Source: Hybos culiciformis
Taxonomy: Eukaryota; Arthropoda; Insecta; Diptera; Hybotidae
Direction of reading: 5' to 3'
Length of the DNA stretch: 64,000 nucleotides
Assembly (NCBI GenBank): GCA_964007475.1
Contig: OZ023273.1
Span: 38,069,525 to 38,133,524 of the forward strand
Part shown: in pieces, positions 1 to 11,200 of the stretch
How the letters are laid out: each line of letters starts with the position of its first letter
Position numbering within the stretch: the first letter of the stretch is position 1
Program-made: the position numbers and the translations under genes
The notes under the pieces: generated by a model
What the model saw: only the letters and a program-made list of their open reading frames with translations
Database searches by the model: none
What the model was told of the DNA's origin: nothing

Positions 1-55
1 TACTTATCAATAATATTTATTAAACTAATACAATATTGTGATTCAATTCAAATTT

Positions 56-305
56 CTTTGATAGGCGGGAAGAAGAGTATAAATCAATTTTTATCCAAAA
101 TGAAATCAAATCATTGTTTAGTTGAAAAAGTCGGTTTTATGTGTTCTGTAAAAAGCCGTATTATGTGTTCTGTAAAAAGAGTATAACTCTCTCGGAAGTT
201 GATAGTGTTTAAAGCATACGTATAATACGACTTTTTCACCTCGGCAATGGTTTGATTTTATTATGGATAAAAATTGACTTATACTCCTCTTCCCGCCCAT
301 CAAAG
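56..305. mobile_element. Foldback MITE, family A copy 1
   Basis: The two ends are long imperfect inverted repeats. The left arm reads CTTTGATAGGCGGGAAGAAG and the right arm, reverse-complemented, CTTTGATGGGCGGGAAGAGG. The similarity continues inward for roughly 80 bases through AATTTTTATCCA to GAAAAAGTCG. There is no coding capacity beyond a palindrome-driven frame. A shorter relative with the same termini lies at 23982-24131. No clear target-site duplication is visible, so the exact edges are uncertain. Confidence 0.75.
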
Positions 306-1983
306 ATTTATTCTATATTTCCTTTTTCTATAAATTGGGTTATATAAAAGTATATCATTTGACCAGTCTAATTTTACATTATTTTCTATTTCATAGGTAG
401 ATTTAGTAAGATTCATAAGTTAGGCTTTTCAGTGTAACTACCAGAGCCAGAACCGTTGATGAAAATTTTAATAGGAAAAAAAAGTACCTACAAATTTTTA
501 ATGGAAAATAATAAACCGTGAGCAAATTATCGGTTATTTAGACAGTATGAATAAGAAAAAAAATGTTTCCAAAAATTTGTTGTGAAGTTTTAATTGCTTA
601 GGTAGGTAGGTATACTAACTAGGTTTACATATGTACATGTTCCTACATGTAAATAATTAAAATGTATTTATTTTCGTTTTAACATTATATTCAATAATTT
701 TTATTTTTTAATTATATGTAGATAATTATTTTTTCACGGGCATTTTTATAACAAAAAAATATTATTAAAAAAAAAAAAGACGATGATGTCATTTTTAGTT
801 ATTTTTTAGATTTTTCTCCTCCTTTAATTTTTTTTTTGTGATGAAAAAATGCCAACAAACTAAGTAAAGAATATTTTTGCTTAAAAATGTGAATCAATTG
901 AAATGATTGGACCGAAAATTTTATGTTCGAACAGATATAATTTGCCTCTTCTTACATTTTCTTTGATTTAAACTAATTGACCTAATATTAAAATATCAAA
1001 TCCTAATTAATTATTCTCCCTATATTTATTATATGTATGCTTAGAAACTTTTACGCCGGCGTATGAGATTATAATCTTCACCTACTGATTCTATACAAAT
1101 CCACAAAAATAACTTTTTTATTATGTAGGTGACACAGAAGATGTTAATTACTTTGAGTTAAACTCTGGTTAGTAGTTCTTGTTGTGAGAATTAATAAAAA
1201 TTAAACAAAAAAAAACAAACCAAGATTTGAAATCTCAACAGAACAGACAGACACTCAAATCAAAAAAAAATTAGAACATTTATTTTTTATTAATTATGTA
1301 CCTACTTATACATAGGAACTTTAGAAATATAGATTTTATAAGATTTAAAAAAAAAATTATAGTTTTAAAGATTTTCCATTTCCACTTAACAATAAATTAC
1401 TAATTTTATTATTTGTAAGATTTTACTTACTCTTTTTTTTTAAATAAAATTATACACTTGTTTCAAAATATCGTGAAAACCGCACCCAATTAAATTTAAA
1501 ACTTTCTTTTTTTGTTTTTTATTTATTTATTTATTTAATTTTCCGATAAATAATAGGTACCGCAAAAATTTGGCTTTTAACTTTACTGACGCTGAGATAA
1601 AACTGTTATGATGAGTGAAATAAAATTTCAATTCTTTATAAATTAATGTTTGAGAGAAGTTGATTTGACTAGAATTTATATAATACATAATAATATAAAT
1701 TAAATATGTATAACAATGAATGACGAATAATGAGTGAGGAAATCGAGTAAAAGCTCTTTTTTAAATGTTTGCTCTGGCTGACATATTGATTGCATTGTTG
1801 GTTAATTCAAGAAAATGCACTCAGAATACAGAAAAAAAAAATTTTTTTATAAGGGTATGAAAGAAAATTGTTATTTCGAAACTACTCACTCATTAAATGT
1901 TCATATTTACTCAATAAAAGGAAAAATATTTATTTTTAAATTTTAGTTACTTGTATTTGTCATTTTGCGCAAAATTTGTACAT
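306..1983. other. AT-rich intergenic spacer
   Basis: Only poly-A/T runs, ATTT microsatellite stretches (near 1518-1537) and short GTAGGTA-type repeats are visible. I see no gene. Confidence 0.6.
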
Positions 1984-2056
1984 GCCCGGGTAGCTCAGTC
2001 GGTAGAGCATTGGACTTTTAATCCAAGGGTCCAGGGTTCAAGTCCCTGCTCGGGCG
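1984..2056 (+). tRNA. tRNA-Lys(TTT), copy 1
   Basis: A 73-base cloverleaf. The acceptor GCCCGGG pairs with CTCGGGC, the D-arm holds the box A sequence TAGCTCAGTCGG, and the anticodon loop is CTTTTAA with anticodon TTT. The T-arm carries box B GGTTCAAGTCC, and the discriminator is G. A run of six T follows within about 10 bases as a pol III terminator. There is no intron and CCA is not encoded. The same 73 bases recur at 22163 and 44344. Confidence 0.97.
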
Positions 2057-2680
2057 GGATTACTTTTTTCTTTTCCTTAAATGTTTTTATTATATGAATG
2101 AAATATGAAAAATTAGCTTCTAATGATATACAAACGTACAAGAAAGAATAACATCAACTCTTTTCGACAGCGCTGCAATTTAATTATCATTCTAAAATGC
2201 TGGCTGAACTAAGGATGTTATTTTTTTATTTCTTATTTTATTTATAGTCGCGTTTTTTAATTTCATATTTCTATATAATTATGTACATGTAGGTAGGTCT
2301 AATTCTTCTATTCTCAAAAATTTTCATTGAAATAAATTCTTAGCACCAATTCCGAATCCTTATAATTATAAATGTTTAATATTAAAATTAAAATAATATA
2401 TATTTATCAGGATAATAAGAATTTCTTAAGATCTTGGGCTGCAACTGCAATCGACAGATAATTTTTTATAAAATAATCAGTCAATTAGGTGCAATACTCG
2501 GTACGTCGTAAAATAAAAAAAAAAGCATGTAGTGTTAGACAAAATTATGCTAACAGACTGATAGAAAACCAAAAAATTCTATATATGTAGTTTGTTTAAT
2601 TTTGATGGAATCTAACTAAACCGACTAAACTCAAAAATGAATTTGGAAATTTTAAATTTATTTATTGAAATAAAAAAACC
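2057..2680. other. AT-rich intergenic spacer
   Basis: Spacer between two tRNA genes on opposite strands. I see nothing recognisable in it. Confidence 0.55.
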
Positions 2681-2752
2681 CTCCCCGGCGGGGAATCGAA
2701 CCCCGGTCTCCCGCGTGACAGGCGGGGATACTGACCACTATACTACCGAGGA
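2681..2752 (-). tRNA. tRNA-Asp(GTC), copy 1
   Basis: A 72-base cloverleaf on the minus strand. The acceptor TCCTCGG pairs with CCGGGGA and the discriminator is G. The anticodon stem CCCGC/GCGGG encloses CTGTCAC, anticodon GTC. Box B is GGTTCGATTCC. On the minus strand a run of seven T lies just 3' (plus-strand A-run at 2672-2678), a good pol III terminator. A diverged but structurally compensated copy lies at 30991-31062. Confidence 0.97.
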
Positions 2753-3438
2753 CTTACGTAACTAGGTCAAATAAAACATTATTTTAATATGAGTGACTTT
2801 TTTTGAGTGAATTTTTTAGTAAACAATTTTTTTTAAACATCACACACTGAACTTACAATTCATAATAGAAAAGTTAAGTCCGTGCTGAATATTTTTAAGA
2901 CTATACTTCACGGGATCATTTCTGTAGTAAGTCTTCATCATCTTTTAGAGAAATCTGAAAGAATTTGCGCCCGCGATGAGGAGTTAAATCGCTTTATCTT
3001 GAGCGTGAGGGAGACTTTTGACCAAATTGTTTCTTACGGAACATTTGGACTTAAGTCGTCGATGATCGCTTATTAATAAGATAAGGCGACTTCTGAGTGG
3101 TGCACCAATTTTAATTAATCCTAATAAAACAAAACTCTTACAATCTTCGATTTGCTTGTTCACTTTTAATTAAGTATGCGAAATTATTATCGTATATGGC
3201 TGGATCTTGACCAATCCTCTGAGCCAAACAGTTTTTCGATAAGAAATTATTAATATTTGGGGACGGGGTACTGAGTCTATTTCTAATGTTTAGCTCCAAT
3301 TATGTATGTCCGAAGATTCGAATTGGGATTTGCGGGCTAAAATTCGATGAAAATTTTTCCATTCATCTCTTCATATTATATTGGAATTAATTAAGAAAAA
3401 ATAAATATAAATCGAAATAAGTAATTTTTTATTAAAAA
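2753..3438. other. Spacer with a GC-elevated stretch
   Basis: About 2880-3360 is visibly richer in G and C than its surroundings and holds the small open frame listed separately. No structured RNA could be assigned to it. Confidence 0.4.
2882..3076 (+). CDS. Unassigned short open frame (uncertain)
   Basis: The frame is open upstream and through about 65 codons to a double stop. It begins at a GTG rather than ATG, so no start is supported. The predicted peptide has normal composition (for example SERICARDEELNRF) rather than the Lys/Asn/Ile/Phe-rich character of chance frames in this DNA. It could be an exon, a decayed gene or a transposon fragment. I do not recognise it, and no splice pair or partner exon was found. 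Confidence 0.2.
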   Translation: MLNIFKTILHGIISVVSLHHLLEKSERICARDEELNRFILSVRETFDQIVSYGTFGLKSSMIAY

Positions 3439-3444
3439 TTTATT
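3439..3444 (-). promoter_or_regulatory. Probable polyadenylation signals of the RAD51C-like gene
   Basis: On the minus strand AATAAA occurs here and again at 3428-3433, about 160 bases after the proposed TAA stop at 3601-3603. The spacing suits a short 3' UTR. Confidence 0.5.
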
Positions 3445-3600
3445 AAATATTTTTTAATTTAAATTAAAGAAATATAAAAAATCGATTACAATAAATCAAT
3501 AAATAACTTGACTTACAAAAGTGTATAACATAACATTCTTACAAACTGTCTAGTCTAGAACTTTGCTTATAAAATAAATGTTGTAAATATTTTGGTTGTG

Positions 3601-6038
3601 TTATGGTAAGCTGGAGTCTGTAATCTGAATAACAAAAATATTATTTTTATATTATATTTTATACCTTGTTACATTAAGGCATATTGAAACCTAATAGAAA
3701 TTTGGGGGTGGTTGAAGAAATAAAATATTACGTTTTCACATTTTTAAGTCGTCAAGTGAGGTTTTCATTTTATGTACTCTGGGATTGAAGTACATAGTAA
3801 TAACGTAATAAGAATACTGAATAATTGATACAATAAAGGTGAAAAAAAAAATTTAAACAATTTCAGTACAAAAATTTTTCTTGGAATGTGTTAATATTTC
3901 CGTTTAAGAGAATTATGAAACAAAATTAGGTTGAGGTTGAGATTATTGAAAACCAATTATATTATTGTTGTTAGAATTTACAAAAAATAACATACTTTGA
4001 ATGGTATCAATAAATTTGGTTTATCCTGTATTTTTTCTAAATAAGCAAATCTTTGATTGGAGAAATTGCTTAATACAATTCTTTGATCGACCATTATCGA
4101 GAAACATTCACCTAAAGCTGGACATAATATATCTTCATCTTTTTCAAGGAACTTTCTTGTCAATTCATTAGTTAAAACAATCTAAAAAAAAATATGACAA
4201 ATATTTTTGGGCCAGAAAAGTATTTAAAATATTTAATATACATGTAGATTCGTATTTTTTTTTTTTCATAAAATTTGTTCAGAATATTTTTCATTTCACG
4301 TTTCTATTCTTGTTGAAGACTTCTATTCAACACATCAAAAGTATTATCAACAAACGTATTAACACCATAAAAACTGTTGACTTATAATTTGTTCGCACCT
4401 ATTTTTTTTTCGGAACTGTCAAATTCTTTTCACTTATCAAGTGCGACAAGTACTTTAAGTGGAAATTTCCAATTTTTTTCCTGAAATAATTTTAGGTGCG
4501 AACAAGGCATTAGATGTGTTTGCTCCTTTTTTAGTATTCCTTAGGAAATTTTTTAAAGAGAAATAAATAATATTTACCACTAAATTATTTTTTGATGAAA
4601 ACTCTTTTAATTTTGATACAATTTTCCACATATTCCTATTGCGCTTTAAAACATCTTCATATGTTCTAAATGGAAATGAAAATGAATCAATTATTATCAA
4701 TCTTATCTGAAATCAAAAGTTCAAATTACATTATTATTTTATTACAAATTAAGGTTATTTGAATAATATTATATTGTTGAAAGTTTTATTTAATAATTTT
4801 TTTATATACATTTTTTAGGATATTTTATAAAAAAAATTAATACGAAATTTTACCTTTGGATTTTTAGTCAATAAAGATTCTAATCGCAAAATAAAAATAA
4901 CTAATTGGATATAATCTTGGCAATAGTGATAATAAATATTTTCTAAAATTGAATCTACGGTATATACTTTTGTGGTTGATTTTTTATTTAAACGTTTGGC
5001 ACATTCTGACGATATTGCTAAAATTTGAAGAACAAACATTATTTTATTAAATTTAAATAAAGCTGAAAATAAATAAAAAAATAATGAGCGAGATTATTGA
5101 TACTCTTGAAATTTTATGTTTTCAGTTTTCTTTATTTATTTTCAACCCTTTATTTTTTTTATAATTAAGAAAAAATATTCCAACTATTTAAAAGACAAAT
5201 GTATATACCGTACCTATCTAATGCAAAATAAAAACTTACATTTCAGTCTCTCAACTCTGTATCCTTGATTTGTATCAATGAAAATTGCCTCACCATTAAG
5301 TCCTCCAAACTCTTCGGGTAGTTGGACATTAACACATAACTGAAGGCTGAAAGAAAGAAGTTAATTGTAACAGTCAGTTTGGTAATTTTGATTATATTAC
5401 AGATTAATTGAATTTTAGTATTAAAACATCTTCCAACAGAGTGATAAATACATATCCCCCTCCCCTAGTTTACAAATGTCTTCCATCAATACATTTTATT
5501 TATTTCTAATCTTATAGAAACTAGTCAAGATACCTAGGTAGGTACTATTTTAAAAATGTCATCGACCCTGGTAAGTAAGAAATGTATGATAAAACTTATA
5601 CTCTACACACAATGTCAAGCCTATCTTTCTACAGATATTGAATCATTCAAAACAAATAAAATTTGTTAGATTTTAATTAAATTAATTTATTCTTACAGCT
5701 TCAACTTCAATGCACTTTCAGAAATAAACATCATCTGCTCTGCCTGCGAGGTTTCATCTCTTTAGGAGATATGATAAAAAAAAACACTCACCACATATTT
5801 GTTTTTCCTGTTCCAGGACCTCCACAAAATTCAGTTATTAACCCAGGCAATATATGGACATGCTCATCGAGTTCTAAAATAACAAAAAGAAATTATCAAA
5901 AAATTCTGAAAACTTTTACAAAAATTTCCAATTTGCTTTACCTTTGCAAAATGTTATAATAGGCTTGAATTTAGTTTGTTGAAGGCAAAGTTCAAGAGCT
6001 GAAGTTCCAGGGGAAAATTGTTCTTCATCATCAGTCAT
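3601..6038 (-). CDS. RAD51C: RAD51C / spindle-D-like RecA-family recombinase paralogue, 7 exons
   Basis: RAD51C works in homologous recombination with other RAD51 paralogues; spindle-D is the Drosophila meiotic counterpart. Exons: 6038-5942, 5873-5792, 5346-5240, 5017-4854, 4706-4578, 4181-3996 and, tentatively, 3624-3601. All introns are GT-AG and phases agree, giving 262 residues. The ATG opens MTDDEEQF. Walker A GGPGTGKT is at 50-57, followed by [19 protein letters not shown] and FIDT. The Walker B-like IRLIIIDS (Asp157) precedes FPFR. LTNE (196-199) and PALGE follow. Human RAD51C is longer (376 residues) with an N-terminal helix-hairpin-helix region absent here; the Drosophila protein is similarly short. 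Oddity: the RAD51-family LTNQ glutamine is Glu199. If exon 7 is wrong, exon 6 runs on five codons (VCYFL) to a stop at 3978. Confidence 0.88.
4389..4505. mobile_element. Small TIR element inside RAD51C-like intron 5
   Basis: A perfect 13-base inverted repeat, TTGTTCGCACCTA (4389-4401) and its complement (4493-4505), bounds about 117 bases. The flank GGCATTA beyond the right repeat makes the end resemble TGCCTTGTTC, which also terminates the foldback element at 6341-7202. It lies between exons 5 and 6 and appears to be spliced out with the intron. Confidence 0.6.
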
Positions 6039-6340
6039 TTATTTGTTTAAATTGGACTATTTTTTTTGCCACTATTGGAAACAGGATTAGTATAATTTAT
6101 TATAGATTATGTACTCAATACACAAACACAATAACTGAATTAGATTTTTAAAATGAGAAGAAAGAAAAGAATAGAAACTTTTGTTATTTTGTTTATTTGT
6201 TTACAGCGCAACAGCAACTGCTGTGCTTGGTTTGTAATTAATAAGCAGACAATTCCAATTCAGCCGTACTGAATTTCAAAGTCATCCAGCCGAGTCAATG
6301 TAATTGGCGCACGTTTATATTTTAACTTTTCTACGAGCGT
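6039..6340. other. Presumed 5' flank of the RAD51C-like gene
   Basis: A non-coding interval with a GC-elevated patch at about 6206-6315. It probably holds the promoter and 5' UTR of the minus-strand gene, but no TATA or other motif could be assigned with confidence. Confidence 0.35.
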
Positions 6341-7202
6341 TATGCCTTGTTCACACTTCGATAATTTAACATGTTCGAAAGGAGTTAAACATCTTTGGAA
6401 AATCGACCGTTCAAACGATGTTTTTCATATGTTAACATGTTTAGCTCTGTCAGATAAACAATTTCAAATAATACCGGAGATAAGCTCAAAGGAACTGACG
6501 CGCCCAAAAAAGTTAAAATATATGAAGTTGTGTCAAGGTTAAGAACTCACGCGTCATTCATCTTGAGTGTATCTCCACCTTTATAAAATTTCAAAGTCAA
6601 AAATGACATACCAAGTAAAAATTAATGCTTACTGAATATTGCCTAACAAAATATTATTCAAAAATTACTCATTCATCCCTGAAAATTAACATGTTTTTGT
6701 AGAAACATGTTGAAGAAGAACGTGTTTCTGTTTTAATTTTTTACTATGAAAAAGCACCATAAAAAACACCAACGGAACATGTTCGTTGTCCGAACATGTT
6801 AAATTAGCTAAGTGTAAACAAGCTTATGTTTCCAAATAGAAATTTTATTTATAAACTAATAGCTTGTTTACACTTAGCTAATTTAACATGTTCGGACAAC
6901 GAACATGTTCCGTTGGTGTTTTTTATGGTGTTTTTTCATAGTAAAAAAATTAAAACAGAAACACGTTCTTCAACATGTTTCTACAAAAACATGTTAATTT
7001 TCAGGGATGAATGAGTAATTTTTGAATAATATTTTGTTGGGCGCGTCAGTTCCTTTGAGCTTACCTCCGGTATTATTTGAAATTCTTTATCTGACAGAGC
7101 TAAACATGTTAACATATGAAAAACATCGTTTGAACGGTCGATTTCCCAAAGATGTTTAACTCCTTTCGAACATGTTAAATTGGCGAAGTGTGAACAAGGC
7201 AT
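6341..7202. mobile_element. Large foldback element with TGCCTTGTTCACAC ends
   Basis: Two long arms are near-perfect reverse complements. The left starts ATGCCTTGTTCACACTTCG and the right ends with its complement. The arms meet near 6830-6855, where AAGCTTGTTTACACTTAGC mirrors the left-arm sequence. The left arm carries about 140 extra bases (roughly 6505-6640) absent from the right. AACATGTT motifs recur along both arms. The open frames inside it are products of the palindrome and are not genes. The end sequence suggests a hAT-like or related DNA transposon derivative, but the superfamily is inferred only. Confidence 0.8.
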
Positions 7203-7934
7203 TAAGTATTGAGTTTGTAGTGCATACGCTTGTAGTTTTAATCAAGTTTGAAATTAGTTTTAACCTGAAGAGGAGACAAGACTTATGCGATACCTAATTT
7301 AAACCTGAAGTTTGTAAAGCTATTTAGTTTGTGCTGTTAGGGTCGGTAACTTTGTAAATTTGCAGCAATAAAAATAGAGCTTCATTACTGCTCACAAAAT
7401 TTTGTTGTGATTAAAAAAACACTCAAACTCAAAGCAGAATATCTCTTTTCTTTTTAAAAATTGAATCATAGCAGAAGAAGATTAATAGTAAGGAAACAAA
7501 CTCAAAAAATTTGGTTCTGCGCCAAAAATATTTTTTACTGAATGTTTTTAATTATTATGTTAAATAAAGTGCATCAGGGAGTTTTTAAATGTTACCAAAT
7601 AAAAATAATAATAATAAAATTAACTGGAACAAAACAGATTAGTTTGTAATAAAAAACAAAAATATAAATAATACTTCCGAACTAAGATTTTTTTTGAAAA
7701 CAATTGTTCAATAATTAGAACTTATTTTTACTCTAGTCTTACCACTAGTGATTAAAGTCTTTCTAATTTCTGAAAATAGGTGTTAGATTACGGGAATAAG
7801 TAATTTCATAACCTTTCAATTTCTCTTTCCTTTTTACATATTTTTTGTTTTAGTTACCATACTCAATAATTTTACTTCACTGCCTTTACAAATGAGTTTT
7901 TTCTTTTTTATGCTTTTCTCTTTTTCCGAGTTCA
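7203..7934. other. AT-rich spacer
   Basis: No gene or clear repeat is visible. Confidence 0.5.
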
Positions 7935-8246
7935 AATCGTAAGTCGAACGCAGAGTGCGAAGTCGATGACTTTTACCGACCACTCACTGCTAAAAGAAAA
8001 TTACCAACGACCGCGACTGGAGCGACTCAAATCGGCTCCATACTAAAAAATTTATAAAAAAAAAATTTTTTTCACTTTATTTTTTTAATTATTGAAAAAA
8101 AAATCAAAAATATAGAAAAATTTCACAGCCGATTGCAGTTGATTTTTTGGATCGACGGCGACCAATTAATTTTTTGCCAATTTCTTCGGCGACCGTTGTG
8201 TTTGACCGACTGAGGTCAGCGACTTCGAACTCTGGTCGAACGAGAT
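7935..8246. mobile_element. Imperfect inverted-repeat element (probable MITE)
   Basis: The left side reads GTCGAACGCAGAGTGCGAAG then TCGATGAC. The right side, reverse-complemented, reads GTTCGACCAGAGTTCGAAGT then CGCTGAC. Further inside, ACCGACC/GGTCGG and CGACCGCGACT-type words repeat on opposite strands. GC content jumps above the flanks. Edges are approximate. Confidence 0.5.
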
Positions 8247-11200
8247 AATTTTTAATTTGGTTTTTTGTTTGTTTCTTTTTTGTTTAGTTTTATTTTAGTT
8301 TTCGGAGTGAAAGGATTTATGACGTCGGTTTAATTTTTTTTATTTTTAGGGATTTGTTTATTTGTCATTGTCAGATTTTTATTTAACAATAAAGAAATTG
8401 AAAGAAAAATAGATTGAATAAAATTTAAAGTTTGAAAATATTTTGTTTTTCAATTTTATTTTTTTTGTTTTCTAATTTTAATGTTGGAATTGGAATTTGA
8501 AAATATTGGATTTGGGAAATAAAAATTTTGTTATTTGCAAAATGTAAACAAGAAAACAAGGCTATTTTATTTATATATATTTATTATGAGAACTGAAAAG
8601 AAAAGTTAATGTTAAATAAAATAAAAATAATTTTTGCTTCTGTGAAAAAAAGAATCAAAGTATTTTTTTTTCCAAATTTGGAAGTTTTATTTCAAGCAAG
8701 ATAAAAAAAAAAACTAGTTTTTATTGAAAATTAAAGGAAAAACAAAAAGTGAGTAGCAAAAATTTTTCATTCTTAAATAACATAACTACTAAAAAAAAGA
8801 TAAATAAACCTAGATATATACCTATCTCTAAACTGATAGAATATACCTAGTAGAACCTGCTGGATTACCTACTCAGGGAATTAATTGAATAAAACTGTAA
8901 TGATTGAAGGGTAATGAGGATGCACTACATTGATATTTTTGTATTGAGACATTGTGAGAGAAGTTTCAAAAGTAAGGGATTAGTTAAACAATTTTTTTTA
9001 TTTCAATTAAGTAGGTACCTATTTATCTTTGTCATTTATTTTATTTAATTAGGTAGTTAGGTAGGTATATCTTATTTTTATTAACTTTATTTTTTCGTAT
9101 GTCATCTTCGGGATTCGAACCTTGGTCTTTAGCATCCCAATCCAACCAACACTATGTATTTAAGCCGTTCAACATAGTCAGAGTTGTCAGGCTATTTGAT
9201 TCTAAATTAAAATAGTTTCTAGCGTTGCTGGATCCTGGATTATTTTAAAAAAATATTTATTTGATGTAGAAATTTGGGTTTAGGTTTAGACCAACAAAAG
9301 TAACAATTATGGGTTTTCTTGATTTTCTTTGAGAAGAAAAAAGTTGAAATGACAATAAAAAAGGATAAAAAACGGAAATGAAGAACAATTTACTGTCTTT
9401 TTAAAATATGGACTTTTTTGAATAGAGACTTTTTAATAATAGAGGAAGTAATCGAAGAAAAGGTAAGTTTATCGGTAAGTACTTACTAGAAGTTCTACTG
9501 GATGAAACAAAAAATAGAAAATGTACTTAATGCAAGTACATTATATCTTTGGAAGGCACGTACTTAGGTACTAACATACTTAGTTGCACTTTTTTTTTTT
9601 TGGAAATTTATGCTAAAAAGTTACACGAAAAAAAACTTAAAAACTCAAAAAAATATATCGCATTAGCATCGTAAATATATACTTATATACATTATGAAGA
9701 TACTTATATGTACTTATATATTAATTTTACAGCAAAATATCCGGATGCGATAACAACACTACGATAACTAAATTACCGCTTTATCTGTTTTGCTTTAATT
9801 TGTTTTTTCTTTTATTTTATTATTATTATTTTTATTTATTTTTTATTATTATTATGAAATATATATTAAGTATATATATATTTTTCGAGTAAAATCTTCA
9901 CAAAAATAAGAAACTTCTTATTGCTGTTGATAGATCAATTTTTTTAAATTTTATTGATTAAGTACATATTACCTCGTTGATTACAATATTTTAAATAAAA
10001 TATCTATAGATGTAGAACATCGCATGGACTACTACTAGATCGATACAATGAAAAAAAAGTTTACTTTGTGAGGAAGTGGTATACATACATATATGATTAA
10101 TAGATTAATAGATTTGTAATCGATGCCCCATTCAAGTTTTAAGGTAGTTTTCTAGGCGCAAATCTTTTTTGAATGGCCTGCATAAAACTGGACAATGTAC
10201 CTACACATTATTGGACTCAACTACTTACTTAATTATTGTTAGCTTGTTCAGTCTTTTAATTAGTTTTTTGATTAGAGAAGAATCATTAAAATATGATGAT
10301 CAATTTTTGTTTTCAACATTTTTAATTTTCAAAAATTCATCTTACTTACTTTTATAGTTTTATATCTAAATAAAATAGCTAAAACAAGGGAAAAATTAAT
10401 AATTCAGTTAAAATCTTTATTCAAACCACGTAAAATTCTAAGAAAAAATATTATTTTATGATATTTCCCGAGAAAACGCAGTATAATGGGTTCCTTATTT
10501 TTGCTTTAGTGTTTTTTAACGTAGGCTTAATAAGTATGTATATACTTGCTTAAATTTAAATATTATCTATTTAGAAATAAAAATATAAAATACTTATATA
10601 AATAGGTACATAAATTACAATACAATGACTGAGTAGTTAATAACAAGTTACACAAATCCTAGAACTTACAACAATTATACATGTATTGTGTGTGTATATA
10701 AACATGTGTATATAAGAAGTTTGTTTCGAATATCTAAGTTTAAGTATTTAAAATGTAAATAAAAAAGACATTATTACAAACAAATATCAAATAAAACGTT
10801 TTTTCTAAGTAATAGGGTCTCGTAATCTGCAATAAATTCTTAAGAAAATGGAATCCTTCAAAGCTTTTTATCAGATGACAACACTGGTTGTAAATAAGGC
10901 ACACTGTATTTAAACCATTAAACCAGAGTTCATAGTTGTTTCTGTGGTACTGTAAATTAAAAAAGTTATTTCTTAAATTCTCAGAAACAAATGTTCAATT
11001 AAATTTGAATGATTTATTTTTTCTTTTATGTTAGATATATCTATACTCTACTTAGGAACATTTAAATGTTATTTTACCTTTACGTTACAGAAAGCTACAA
11101 ATTGATTTAAGAATTTGAGATCGTTATAATCGAGTTCATAATACATAATTTATTATTCAAAATTTACTAAATTTGATAATTAATTTCAATATTTTGCTAG

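Noticed and set aside
5700..5770. Possible extra exon in RAD51C-like intron 2 (AG and GTAAGA signals present)
   Set aside because: Exons 2 and 3 join in phase and reconstruct the family sequence without it, and including it breaks the frame.
6342..7202. Plus frame at 6342 and minus frame at 6981 with near-identical peptides
   Set aside because: They are the two arms of the foldback element read from each end, not duplicated genes.
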